Assembly: GCA_015179045.1 (NCBI GenBank)
Contig: WHUZ01000048.1
Location: forward strand, 372,001-436,000
Length of the DNA stretch: 64,000 nucleotides
Direction: 5' to 3'
DNA from: Kalaharituber pfeilii
Taxonomy: Eukaryota; Ascomycota; Pezizomycetes; Pezizales; Pezizaceae
A model generated the notes under the pieces. The model saw only the letters and a list, made by a program, of their open reading frames with translations, was not told the origin of the DNA and ran no database searches. The position numbers and the translations under genes are program-made. Below are positions 1-11,472 of the stretch, one piece after another. How positions within the stretch are numbered: position 1 is the stretch's first letter; every line of letters starts with the position of its first letter.

Positions 1-99
1 GGGGGTAGGGTTGGGGGGTTTGAGGACAAAACTGGTGAAGATGGTGATGAGCCAGTAGAGCAGAAAGAGAGCCCAGGCGGGCAGGGCAATGGAGTCCAT
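1..99 (-). CDS. Partial membrane-anchored protein, N-terminus only
   Basis: An ATG on the minus strand at 99 opens a frame that stays open for 33 codons to the left edge of the window. The peptide begins MDSIALPAWALFLLYWLITI, so residues 5-25 form one strongly hydrophobic segment that could be a signal anchor or first transmembrane helix, followed by a Lys/Pro-rich stretch. It is divergent from the Sua5 gene and shares its upstream region. The rest of the protein is outside the window, so no function can be given. It could also be a chance frame, but codon choice and the hydrophobic start look genuine. Confidence 0.5.
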   Translation of the reverse strand, partial: MDSIALPAWALFLLYWLITIFTSFVLKPPNPTP

Positions 100-332
100 T
101 GTCGGGCGGTATTTGTCTGGGGGACCTGGGTTACGAGACTATCTAGGGACGCAGAAGAATGGGGCGGGGACGGGAGGTTTTAAGGACGGGATCTGCGGTG
201 CAACCGAAAGCCTATTCGCCTATTCCAGCGTCAGGCGGAGCCTTGACGCGATGCTAGTATGCAGCAGAGAGAGGGCAGATGCAGCTGCTGCAATTTATGC
301 AATATATGCAAGGCTGCGGTTATGTTCGCCCT

Positions 333-419
333 CCTTGGCTGCATACCGTACCCCTTGCTGCATACCATACCCCTTGCTGCATACCATACCCCTTGCTGCA
401 TACCATACCCCTTGCTGCA
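333..419. repeat. 19-bp tandem repeat between divergent genes
   Basis: Three perfect 19-bp units beginning CCTTGCTGCATACC run from 353 to 409, flanked by a diverged unit on the left (333-352) and a partial unit on the right. The array lies in the shared 5' region of the minus-strand membrane protein and the Sua5 gene, just upstream of the Sua5 start. It is a minisatellite that could vary in copy number; a regulatory role is only a possibility. Confidence 0.85.
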
Positions 420-484
420 GGCCGCCCCACCACGCGCCCCTACCCTGCCCCGCCAAAAGAGATGCGAGGAGCAAGTCATCGCAC

Positions 485-2064
485 ATGGGCCGCACCACGC
501 CTGTGACGCACTGGCGCGCCTCCATCGCCGCCCTCACTCGCCTTCTCTCCCCGCCCGGCAGCGGCACATCTCACCGTAGCCCCCAGCGCCATAACCGCCA
601 GCAGCATCTCCCTGCTGCAGCTTCCAGCTCCCGATCCGCATCCACAATGCCGCACGCCTCGGCCCCGTCCGCCAGTGTACCCTCCTTCCCCGCCACCAAC
701 GGCAGCGGCACACTCACAGACATCCTCAAAGTCGATCCTACATCAATTTCATTCACGCCTGCGCCTGCCTCGCATCATCACTGGCAGTACGACTCCCCAA
801 TTCTAGAAATTCGGTGCGCGGAGACGAGGCGGAATTTGGAGCGCGCGGCGGCGATACTAAGGGAGGGGAGCCCTGTGGCATTTCCGACGGAGACAGTATA
901 TGGACTGGGGGCGGATGCGACAAACGATGAGGGGGTGAAGAGGATCTTTAAGGCGAAGAATAGGCCGGTGGATAATCCACTTATTGTTCATGTTGCATCG
1001 TTGAGGCAGTTGAGGGAGCTGTTGAATCGGAGTCGAGGGACCGAGGAGAATGGGGATAGGAGGCGCGGCGTTTCGGATCAGAATGGCTTATCATTGCCGA
1101 TAGAGATACCGGAGGTCTACGCGCCGCTCATATCGGGGTTCTGGCCGGGGCCGTTGACGATATTATTGAACTTACCGGCAACGACACCGCTGTCGAAGCA
1201 TGTGACTGCGGAGCAGACGACGTTCGCAGTCCGGATACCAAATCACCCGATTGCACTTGCATTGGCGCATATGACCGACTTACCCATTGCTGCCCCGTCA
1301 GCAAATGCATCTGGGAAACCCTCACCAACGAGTGCAGCGCATGTTTATACTGACCTTAAAGGACGGATACCACTGATATTAGATGGAGGAGAAGCAGATG
1401 TGGGTGTTGAGTCAACTGTGGTTAGTGGGCTGTGTAATCCGCCGAGGATACTACGCCCTGGAGGAGTGAGTCTGGAGCAGATAAGGGCGTGTGGAGGGTA
1501 TGGGAGAAGTGCATAGCCGGCACGGGGAAGGTGACGACAGCAGCGACGGATACGATAACTATGACTCCGGAATGTGGAAGAGGTAATAGTACTACGGTGA
1601 GCTTGGAGGGGCGAGAGGAAGTGATTCCATTAGTCCCGGGGATGAAGTATAGGCATTACTCGCCGAAAGCGACGGTGATATTGTATGAGCCTGGCACGAC
1701 CCCTCCCGGATCAACCGAGCTCGGCAAGTCGGTGGGATGGAGAGGGAAAGTAGGGATCATTCGGACGAGGACATGGAGTGGGGATATAGCGGGGCAAGTG
1801 GCGTTAGAATTAGCAATAAGGAGGAATGGGCAGGGGGTGCAGAATGGGAGGGGTGGCGTTGAAGGAGGTATAGGGGTAGAGGAGATATTTTTGGGCACCT
1901 CAGGGGCAGAAATATCAAGGGGGTTATTTGCAGCATTGAGAGAGCTGGATGCAAGGGGAGTCGGGACGATTCATGTGGAAGGAATTGAGGAGGAGGAGGA
2001 GGGTCTAGCAGTGATGAATAGGTTGAGGAAGGCAGCGAATGTGGTGGTGCAGAGGAGAGGATAG
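485..2064 (+). CDS. SUA5: Threonylcarbamoyl-AMP synthase Sua5, frame broken once
   Basis: Sua5 makes threonylcarbamoyl-AMP from threonine, bicarbonate and ATP, the first step of tRNA t6A37 formation. The YrdC-like domain is clear: FPTETVYGLGADA at about residues 133-145, the KAKNRP motif near 156 and SAN near 272. The C-terminal Sua5 domain follows, joined by the conserved hinge PGMKYRHYSPKA (about 1633-1668). The YrdC part is read in one frame up to a stop at 1514-1516, and the hinge and C-terminal domain lie in the next frame from about 1490 to 2064. The switch falls in the GTGGAGGGTATGGG region (1491-1504). One missing base there would fuse the frames; no GT..AG intron of the right phase keeps the conserved residues. 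The start could be the ATG at 485 (Arg/Ser/Thr-rich, presequence-like) or at 647. Function is sure; whether the break is real or a sequencing error is not. Confidence 0.9.
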
Positions 2065-4269
2065 ATGTGTTGTGGCGTATAGAAGCCTCATAGACACTCC
2101 GAGGCATTTATTGTGGTTTAGATGTATATTGTGCAGGCTAATAGCCTTTCCCTGTTCGGTGGTTCTATAATCTACTCACGTCTCTTCCCAATTACATCAT
2201 CCTGTTCGGTTATCACGGCGCAAAAAAAATTTCAGCATTATCAACCTTCGTGTTTTATCTATACGATTCCTCTACTGTTTAACGCAACATACATACAATT
2301 AACAAGAATGGAATGGTTCTCCATCCATAAGCCCTGGTCCCGTTTGTCCCTTGGTACATCAAGATTGTGGTTGATGCGACCTAAGTATAGCATACCCAGG
2401 CCAAGGAATTGCAATGTATCACGGCCATTGTATCAACCTGCACAGTGTAAGCTTAAGGGAAAAAAGGAAACAGTGCACAAATTTTTGTGGTCGCCTACTG
2501 TATGTTCACTGATACGGCATCTTGATGGTGAGGGTTGAGGGTAAGAGGAAAGAAAGCCAGCGAATATGCAGCGGAACCATCACGTCGAACCTGTACCATC
2601 GCTCGACTTGAGAACTTACATGGCCCGGTCATTGCATGCACCATTGCATGCACTTATGTATGTTTACATTCCTACTGTACATCCTAAGTATACACCAGGC
2701 AAAAGTCTACATTCGCATGCAGTCCGCCAGAGGATGATGTGATGATATTATTGCATTGTATGTTTGATGTTGAGCGTCGCTTACAGAGTCAATCTTCTTA
2801 TCGTATCGCCAATGCGGGCTGACATGAAGCTTTGTATACGTCCTAAACGTCATGATCTTGAAGCTTTGGGTTTTATTCTGGTTAGTTGTATTTGTGTACT
2901 TAAGTCACTGCTTCAAAATGAAACAAGATCGTCTAGTTTTCAATGTTTGGTTGACTTGGCGGCTAACATGAAGAAAAGAAGATATGTAATGTAGAGGGTA
3001 TAGGGGAATAAAAGTGAGCAGGGTGGGGAGGAGATTGTTACGGGTTTCTACGAGGTTGTAGTAAATATGAGGGTTGTAACTTAGGACAACGCTTGGTAGC
3101 TTGACCTTTCGACAGGGCAGCTCTAGATGGCCCTTCTTATATAGTCAATCCTGCGATGCATTCCTTCTATTGTCTATTTATGCTATTTTTTTTTTTTTTT
3201 GTCACGTGACCCGCATGCAGCTGTTCGCCATGGCAGGGCCTATTTATGCTATGATATCATGATGTTCTATCTATGGACATCCCTCAGCCACTGCCTTGCC
3301 TCATCTAGAGGTGCATCTGGTGGCTCTGCTCCTGGAGGTCCATTCGGTGGCTTTGCTCCTAGAGGTCTGTCCAGTGGCTGACACTGTACTATGACCAACC
3401 GAGCGTTGCTCCCATTCTAATAAACGTTTCAGTGCATGTGTAGAATTTATATTCGACAAATGTCTTCTAGGTAAATATGTAGCTAAATGTCAAATACCTT
3501 GTCTAGTTAAATCAAGAGGGTCGTGAAGTGCGCCAGCCACAGGGCAGCCAATGATTTTGAGGCCTCAGGTTAGGGCACGTCTAGATTGGGAGAGTGCAGG
3601 CATCTTGTCCTTCCAGTGTGCAAGAATCAATTATCTGTGGCACACCTGTCCAGCGTTCATCCCAACGCGGCTATAAACCAACCCCTCATACTAGTCTGGC
3701 TTGCCCTCATACGCCCGTTCACGCTTTTGCCTCTATGTTTGTCGAATTCAATTTTATGTAAGAATACAGATGGCCCCTCGCACACACATTTTCCATACCT
3801 GTTGTGAATCTTTCTTCCACTCTGCTCTGACAAAGTCCTGTGTCTGGATTCCCCTACAACCAAAAACTACTGTTGTAGTTCTGTGAAAATGTATAAGATT
3901 CAACCATTGCATTGGAGTTCAGCAAATTAGATACACAGCTTTCAAACCGTGATGGGTTCGTGTGAATGGGCCTGTTAGAGGTCATTTGGGATTCGGGGGT
4001 TCTATGCCTAAGTAACGAGTTTGGTGAATATGCAAAATATAACGGTTAGATACACTATTCTGGGCATGGTTCTGGCTGCTGAGAAAGAACGCATATGTTG
4101 ATGATGTACAAGAATCTGGTAACAGGACTGTGAACATGAAACACATCAAAATTGCTTCCCGGCTAACAAATACTGTACATTAGCAAGGTATAGAGGTATA
4201 AATTGATACATGCTATTGCTAATTATGCACATATTGGATATCATGCGCCGTTAGACCTAACTACCTCTC
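2065..4269. other. Intergenic, no gene seen
   Basis: No convincing coding region. It holds a run of 16 or more T near 3185-3200 and a short degenerate repeat at about 3309-3381 whose units read roughly GGTGGCTCTGCTCCTGGAGG. Short open frames here show no family resemblance. Confidence 0.6.
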
Positions 4270-5391
4270 TCATGCACCGATATCAGATGAAAAGTCCCCG
4301 CGGGAATCGGCCAAGCATTGTGTGGATAACATTGCTTTGCTGGAATAGAAGTCATGATGATAGACCAAGAGAGCTCGTTGCTTTTTAATATCCTTGATTC
4401 CGTTAGGTGCATATACTCTGACCGTGTTCTTGCGCTGTGTTCTGGTCTTGGCGTTCCCCTCTATTTGGGTCTTGGGACCAGTATACTTTCCGTCTGGATA
4501 ATGTTGAAGTGGGGATTGTTCAAAAGCCTGGTTGGTTACTAATTCACATGATGATAACCGGGACTCCCCAAGAATAGCATCCATGAAGTTCAATTGATTA
4601 TCCGCGCATGACATTTTATTATGGGTATACACTTTCTCATATAGGAGTGGGTCATGATGTTTCACCCAGAGGAAGACACCCACTTCAGCCATTTCTTCGA
4701 CATGGCTTCGGTTGCCATAATTGGTGACGACGCAGGTAACCTCGGCAATTGCCAGTTGGAAGTTTTGAGAGAGGGATATGTCGTATAGTCCATCAAGAAT
4801 GTGACATGCTTCGTGGACAAGAGCGTTCATGTCCTGTTTGCCTGTTGAAGTTTGCAGTGCGGAAGTGATGGCAATGTCTGGTCCTGAAGTGTATGCAAGA
4901 ACACCACTCAGGAGTGGTGGCCAAGCCATGAGGGTGCGGACTACGGCCTTCATGCGGCTGGGCAGTTTGCCGAACATATCAACCATTGTATCGATACTGA
5001 TTCCAGTGGTGCAACGGCAGAAGTACCAACTCAAGCCTGGTGCCTAGAACACGTTCTTATAAAAAAAAATTTGTGCTGAGAGAAACAAAAGTGCAGAACT
5101 TACATCTGAGAATTTCACTGTATATGCCTCCACATTCTCCAAAGGGCAATGCACCCCAGAATCATCGTCTGTATAGAAGCCATGCTGCGAATCTTGAACA
5201 CAGTTCTCTGGATAGTGCCCTGCTTCCAACTTGCTGTAACGTGAACGTGACGCGATAGCGATATCGGCAAACCGCTGCACAAGTCTCTCCTGCACTGCAT
5301 CAGAGATTGCAGCAGGTTTATTGATGGCCTTTTGTGCGCTGATAGGAAGCACCAGCGAAACAAAAATTGCAAGATGCGTAAGGAGGTTCAT
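4270..5391 (-). CDS. Secreted protein with HEACH metal-site-like motif (two exons)
   Basis: Exon 1 is 5104-5391 and exon 2 is 4270-5043, split by a 60-nt intron (donor GTAAGT at 5103, acceptor TTCTAG ending at 5044) that keeps the frame, giving 353 residues. The chosen ATG at 5391 starts a typical signal peptide (MNLLTHLAIFVSLVLPISA), so the product should enter the secretory pathway. In exon 2 the stretch ALVHEACHILDG matches the HExxH zinc-binding pattern of metallopeptidases, with acidic residues further on that could supply a third ligand. An N-R-S glycosylation site follows, and the C-terminal 70 residues are basic and low in order. I do not recognise the family; secreted conidiation-associated or metallopeptidase-like fungal proteins are possibilities. 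Gene structure is well supported, function is inference. Confidence 0.72.
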
Positions 5392-6614
5392 TATCACTGA
5401 AACTTTTCCAAATCGGAAGTGCAATGGAGTGGCAGCAGCGATGCGAGCGGTGAGGCTACATTTGAATAACCGGTTGTTCACCATATATCATTCATGACAG
5501 GCATTGATTTATAGGTCAAGGTTCCGGTGAGAGATGCAAACCGGCGGACGGCTTTAATCGACACTATGTAACACTTGGTTTGCTTACTAAGACAGACTTA
5601 TTTATTTTCTGCTCTCGCCCTCTAACTGTGCGAAATACCACGCCTCTTACTTTTCGCTCCCTGCCCTTCGCTCTCTCGTCCTCTACTATACAGAAGAATA
5701 CCACGCCTTTCACTCTTCGCTCCCATACCCTCTACCATACAGAATACGACACCTCTCGCTCTTCGCTTCCTCGCCTCTCACCGTACAGCAGTACCATACA
5801 CTCTCTTGCAAATATATAGTATATTCCATGTGGTACTTCTCAGGAGCTTTGGTTTGATATTTGCTGCTTTACATTCTGTAAGTACTGCTTCTATTTTTTT
5901 TTACCATTATAAGCACTGTATGCAACGTCTTAATGCATACTCTAATGGATATCAATGAAACTAAACAATTCGGAAATATGTATATAAAAGTCATTGGCAA
6001 GTAGTGGATAAGCCCTGCCATAGCGAGTAGCGATAAGTGATATTAAAAAAAGGAAAAAAAAAAAAAGCAGTGGATAAAAGTAAGTGGTAATTACTTATAC
6101 TTTAGACTTAACCCTTTAATTAATTTTTTTTTCTTCCTTACTGAGCCATATTTGTACCTAATTTGTATTATGGACACCTTCCATCGACAGCCACCCTTGT
6201 TGCGTACCCTATAAGGATAATTTGACATGAAACCCCTGTGTTTGCGATCCTGCCTAATCGGGTAGGATGGCATGTCAAGTTGTGGTTGATCCAAGCCACA
6301 TCCAGTGGCATAAAGTGGATATCCACCTCTGAGTTTGATTTTGACAGTAGTTTAGGAAGGAGTTGATGAAGGACTAGAGCATACAGTATGTAATATATGC
6401 AGTAATACATCAATATTAAATTACAAACAAGTAACACTGCCAGTTTCTCCCGTTGTAAGCAAACACCGATTACAACCTTCTAGTAGTCTATCCCTATACA
6501 AAGAAAACAGCGCAGTGTCGGAAAAAAAAAAAAAAAATCCGTACTGTACAGCACTTCACCTCCCTTTCTCACCCCCTCCAATTCTCATATGGTTGTGAAC
6601 TTCATCTCTAATCA
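5392..6614. other. Intergenic with degenerate CT-rich repeats
   Basis: About 5600-5815 holds roughly three imperfect copies of a ~60-bp CT-rich unit (CTCTTCGCTCC...CTCTACCATACAG). The remainder is AT-rich with A-runs near 6045-6065. No gene is seen. Confidence 0.55.
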
Positions 6615-8045
6615 TCACCCTGATTTCGTTGAAGCATCGTCAATCTGCCGCTTAGTGAAGAGTTTCATAGCAAGCCTAAGCTTATCCATCTCGAGCTTCG
6701 TTTTTGCCCCCTCTGTTGTCACGACTTTCTCAAGGTGGAAACGTATTTCCTTGTTTGCTCCGATGTCGTAATACATAACTCTGAGGACTAGCTGTTAGGC
6801 ATGTACGCCGAATACGTCGGAGAACCACGCAAAATCTGCTGGAAAACGTACCATCCCCAGCCCAAGGGTAACTGTTGCCATACCAAAGGTTATGATGAGC
6901 TTTATCCATCCTTCAATTCTTTCGAAGGTTCCGTTAGTTTGCTCAACACCCTTTTGCTACAAGTCGGCACTTGCCCAACTGTTTGTGGTCGAATCTTTAC
7001 AGTCTCCACACATTGAGCCTTTCTAGCTCGGTGAGCACTTTGATTCCTTGCGGCTCTTCACTAGCTGCTCCCGAGAGGTCATCGATAGCTTTCCGCTACA
7101 CAGTCGCTAAGTTAGTATAGCCAACGGAACATCCGATAGGGCTTCCAAGAGCTTGCCTGTGTTGTATTGCCAAACGAGCAGGAAGGTTGGTGAATGCAAT
7201 GATGGACGCTGCAACGATGGACGCCGTACCGAGTGCCGCTACGGAAAAGCAGCTGACGAGCACTGTTGAGAGACATCTCAAGTCGAAATACTGTGCGTAC
7301 GCAAAAGTCTTCGGGACTGTGCAGTATAAGGAAAGCATTTTATTAAGCCTTGGATTCGGGAGACATGCATCTGAGAGGATCCCCTTGCGATAACACTACA
7401 ACTCAACGAAAAATGCACCTTTTTAACTTCTGACAAAAGATTTGAATTCTATGATGTCCATTCAAGTTTCTATTATTTTTCTGTAATTCTTTTGTTATTT
7501 TATCGATTTCTGTGATTTTTTCGAAGAGTACTCAAAAGTGGTGCAGGGTAGTCCGCTCAGATGCATATCTCGCGGCTCCAGAATAGTCCCGCAGGCTTTT
7601 GCCTACGCACTGTAAGTAGTCTGAACGAAATAAATGCCTGTCTGCAGACTCACCTTGTTGTGCAATCTTTGTTCCTCGTTTGTCGCTGTTGCTGCGTCTC
7701 GAAAGGCAGATTGAATGAGTTTAGCAGAGCCCGAGGGAAGACGGGGAAACCCATCCTATACGCCAAGCACATAGTGTCCACCCCATGACAGTGCACTCCG
7801 GCCAGATTAGGCAAGCTGGTAATGACAATGAGTGTAGACCCGTACTCTTTCTCCATAAATAACGATAGGCTGTCGATAACAGGTGAAATGCCAAGATTCC
7901 CGTCGTAGGGAACGGGATTCCCAAATTGTTGTTCCCTGCAGTCTCGAACCGTTTCTCTGGTATGGGTACCTCGCTCCAAACCGTAGAAGATCACAATTTG
8001 CCCAATTCGGGGACGAAACCAAAATATCCTTTTTTCCGGTCAAGT
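6615..8045 (-). pseudogene. Decayed gene for an unidentified membrane protein
   Basis: Several minus-strand stretches look like parts of one gene. The 5' part (about 7640-8045) reads FYGLERGTHTRETVRDC, then LSLFMEKEYGSTLIVITSLP and a Cys/His-rich VHCHGVDTMC segment, and ends at a plausible donor GTGAGT. A downstream part (7096-7338) encodes two hydrophobic stretches (STVLVSCFSVAALG, ASIVAASIIAF). The 3' part (6615 to about 6950) encodes IKLIITFGMATVTLGLG, a likely membrane helix, and a charged tail ending KRQIDDASTKSG before TGA at 6615. Stops TAG at 7096, TAA near 7018 and TAA near 6796 and at least one frame change interrupt it. I do not recognise the family. It could be separate remnants, but shared strand, order and coding character favour one dead gene. 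Confidence 0.45.
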
Positions 8046-8640
8046 AGCCCCGCATACAGGCTGGTTGCTTATGGCAGGGACATCAATATGCCTTGATATA
8101 GAGCTAAGTGCATGGTACTCTACAGAGCTGAGAAGGACAATGCCCCATGGTATCGTCCCACGCCTCCAAGGGCCATTCTTTCAAGCCTCATTCTTTCCAG
8201 CCATCTATATATGTAGGTATTCATTTATCGATCGATATCGTTGTAGTCACATCTTTGTATCTAGCGTTTATTGCCAGATCCGAGGGTCCAAAATATGCCA
8301 GTAGGTTCAAAGCGCTGGTCTTTCTGGATTGAACTACCGTAGACAGGCTGAAGCAGTCAGTCTGGACTGTATATATGAAGGAACATACAGTACTATGTTA
8401 TAGATCTTGATCATTACTAACTTTGTGATATAGCACTAATAGTACAATTGCCACTGCAGGTGGAGTGTTGTAGAGAGTGGGTATTTGCTGGTGGGCACTG
8501 GAGGGGGTTATTTTACAAGATACAGAGGTGATGCAACTGTAGTTGCTGTAGATGTAGCTTTTTGACTTTTTTCCTTTATATTCAGAACCAGCGCAGTCAA
8601 CATAGTCAGTCTATGATTAATTCATCGCACATATCAGAGA
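8046..8640. other. Intergenic, nothing recognised
   Basis: Mixed AT-rich sequence with no supported gene; it ends at the left boundary of a TIR element. Confidence 0.5.
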
Positions 8641-8642
8641 TA

Positions 8643-9483
8643 CAGTCACTGGTCAAAAGTCTTGGTGACGCCACTTTTCTTGGCACCTCAAAATGCTCGC
8701 TTGCACAACTTCAAATGCTCATATCTCCATGATCCATAGCTCAATTTCAGATGTTGTACCTGCAATTGATAGCACTGTGTCTATAGTCTTGCATATCACA
8801 TGCAGCAATCATGAGAATAGTAGTAGTCAATTATATGGACCAATAAATCAGGAGCAAATTCTAGCATTTTTTACCTAAATTCTCTCTGCATAATAGTGTA
8901 GTTCCATACAAGGAGAATATTTTTGGGGCTAGTAAATTTTGCTATGAAAATGCATATTGAGTCCATCTTATTTCATATTTTTGATATTTTTTATGTTGTG
9001 TTGCGGGTTCTGTGTGGAGCTATTTATTTCCAGACACCGATATTTGACCCTAAAATGACAATTTTGTATGGGAATTTGGCAATCTTGGCGTTCTTTGAAG
9101 TTTGCGATTTTATCTCTGCTGCCACATGACCCCAACATCTGTTCTACAACCGGAACCATGAAGTTTCAGGTAGTACCTATCATAGAAAAAATCCTGTTTG
9201 TCTATCTAGTTGTGGTGCTAAAGATACATCATATTTCAAAAAGTCACAGTTTTTGTATGGAATACCTAGTCATCAATAACTTTTTGTAGATATTACACTG
9301 CAATCAGTGTGCTATAAGTATATCCTGTGCTGTAGCATAAACCATACTGCTTACACTATCACCAGTTCAAGTTGTAGGTTAATTGGGTCACTTCTCGTGG
9401 AGATATCTCAATTTTTGTTCTTATGGGCATTGTCGCTGCTTGGTGCTCAGATCGCTTTCACCAAGACTTTTGACCAGTGACTG
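8643..9483. mobile_element. Tc1/mariner-like TIR element, non-autonomous (841 bp)
   Basis: Both ends carry the same terminal inverted repeat, perfect over 26 bp plus the flanking TA (left 8641-8668, right 9458-9485), beginning CAGTCACTGGTCAAAAGTC. TA on each side is the expected target duplication of this superfamily, and the AAAGTCTTGG core is typical of Tc1-type ends. Subterminal parts are also inverted imperfectly (ATCTCCATG versus GGAGATATC). No transposase is encoded: open frames inside are short and hydrophobic without a DDE pattern. It is therefore a MITE-like or deleted copy needing a transposase from elsewhere. Confidence 0.88.
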
Positions 9484-9829
9484 TATATTCTGTGAGATAT
9501 GCCTGTATTTGGTTGCTGAATCGGCGCCAAGGTGTGGCTCCTCGCCACGCCAGGGCGCCAAGGCCATCCAAGACTAAGTAGAACGATATAAATGCAACTA
9601 GATTCCACAGGACGAACCAGGAGAATTTGAAGAATCAAGAACTACACAACTAAATAAGAGAATTTGCTACGAAACACCTCTCAGACCATTCAGAGTTATC
9701 CGCAAGCTTATCACGGTATCGCCTACCAACTCGAACTAACAAAGTTTAATGGCGCTGATAGGGGATTATATATAAGACACGCTCAATTCCCCACTGCTTT
9801 GTGATTTTTCACCATCGATTTTCAGAAGT
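9484..9829. promoter_or_regulatory. Upstream region with TATA-like box
   Basis: No gene in this stretch. A TATATATAAG sequence at about 9767-9776 lies roughly 55 bases upstream of the ATG at 9830 and is a candidate TATA box for the small acidic-protein gene that follows. Confidence 0.4.
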
Positions 9830-10458
9830 ATGTCCGACAGCAAATACAAAATCGTTAAAGACGGCTGGGGTAGTCGCACAAACTTCCAGGCTTCCCATGG
9901 ATTAGGCATGACACCGGAGGATCTTGAAGAAGGAAACAAGATTTTGGATGCAATGCAGCAGCAATCAAGCAATGCCAATAACTTGGAGGAGAATGGGGAG
10001 GAGGAGGGGGAGGAGGAAGAGGAGGACGAGGAGGGTGCGAAAACTCATTACCCAGTTGTTTTCAATTGAAAAGTTCGGAGAGAAAAGTTAAGCTAATGGA
10101 GTTTTTTCTCATTACCTTAGAAAATGAATGGGTCAAGAGGAACAGGGAATCATATGAGGCCCGAGGGCGTAGTTTTTTGAAAGAAATTGCTGCCCGGCAG
10201 GCGGCGGAGGAATTAGAGTTTGCGCAGACTGGTGATCCGGAGCTGGATTTGATCATTGCGCAGGGGTTGATGGACATGAAGAATGATCCTGAATATCGCC
10301 ATTTGTTTGATAATGATTCGGGAGAAGGCGCAAGTCCTCAAGGTGACACGGGAGGGGGAGGAGGGCCGGCAGGCGGAGCGACAAAGTCGAAGCGGCAACA
10401 GAAGCTCGAGAGACAGCGGGAGAGAGCGAGGCAGCATAATCAGCAAATTAGACGTTAG
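9830..10458 (+). CDS. Small acidic protein, two exons, family not recognised
   Basis: Exon 1 is 9830-10034 and exon 2 is 10121-10458. The 86-nt intron has donor GTGCGA, a GCTAAT branch-like site and acceptor ACCTTAG, and restores frame to give 180 residues. The N-terminus (SKYKIVKDGWGSRTNFQASH, then GLGMTPEDLEEGNKILDAMQ) looks like a conserved short motif. It is followed by a run of Glu/Asp (about residues 50-68), a helical Arg/Glu-rich middle, the motif DPELDLIIAQGLMDMKNDPE, and a Gly- then Lys/Arg-rich tail. No signal peptide or membrane segment is present. The intron falls exactly at the end of the acidic run. I believe similar small proteins occur in other ascomycetes but cannot name a function. 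Confidence 0.75.
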
Positions 10459-11472
10459 GTATGGGCATAAGGTGAAGTGGGAAAGTTTAAGCCTGTATAA
10501 TTGTGTTGGTTTTTCAAAGTGGAGATTAGCTTTTCCGGGTGGTAGTATTGAGCTTGCTGTAGTTCATGAATAAAAATGATTAATAATGGGTTTTTTTATA
10601 AGTTTTACTTTATATATACTCCAAAAGAGCTTATTAAGCGAAAAGCGATTTTTGGTTTTATCCCGTCGTTTAACAAACTTGAGGGTAAGGGGGAAGTTAC
10701 CGAGAACCACCCAATAGTTTGGGCGCGAGAACAGCGACAGGAGGGAAAATTATAGAGGGATATTGGGGAGTGTATGTATCAATAAGTTAAGAGGCTATTG
10801 GGCCCTGAAAACCACCCCACATGGCCCCAAACAGCGCTGCTGGTACATGAACGAATGAACGAACACAGGGCTTAGAGAACTTGGGCAGGATTGTGTTCCA
10901 TAAATTTAGTGCCCATACCGACCTCCTCTCCTCGCGCTTCTACATTGTTTGCATTTGCCATTTTCTCATGTCTAAGCTATTTAATGATCCTAGATCAGAC
11001 TCCTAACGTTTCCTGGTAACTATGTCATGTGCATCACTGATGCCTCCTTATTGTGACGATGATGATTATGATGACTTTCGACGGACTTTTTTTTTTTTGG
11101 GGGGGGGAGGGGGGTGCTCTCCAGATTTAAAACCTGGAGCCAACATTCAAGCTCGCTCGTTTGAGAGATTGATGAATAGTCCTGTAGATACAATTTATAG
11201 GTACAATACGGTAGGGAAGAACGGAGGTATCAAACTTATTTATTGCCAAACAGTGGATACTACAAAGGTACACTTGATTGAGACTGAGAGGTACGCATAC
11301 TTGGGATAGAAACTAAAACTTCATTCAATGTGATCAACATAACAAGAGGAACATGTTGAAAGCAAAACAAACACACAAGACAAGAAAAGCTTTCTCAATT
11401 CTATTCAGCATTCTTCTCCCATCGTTTGTCATCTTCACCTCACCCACGTTCAACATTCCTAAACTGGCTTCA
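10459..11472. other. Intergenic between convergent genes
   Basis: Separates the 3' ends of the plus-strand small gene and the minus-strand RGG/acidic gene. Contains a T-run followed by a G-run near 11088-11113. No gene supported. Confidence 0.55.

Noticed and set aside
1498..1589. Intron in SUA5 with donor GTATGG and acceptors at 1580 or 1589
   Set aside because: Phase fits, but it lacks a pyrimidine tract, and the second frame already reads as coding from about 1492, making a one-base change the simpler explanation.
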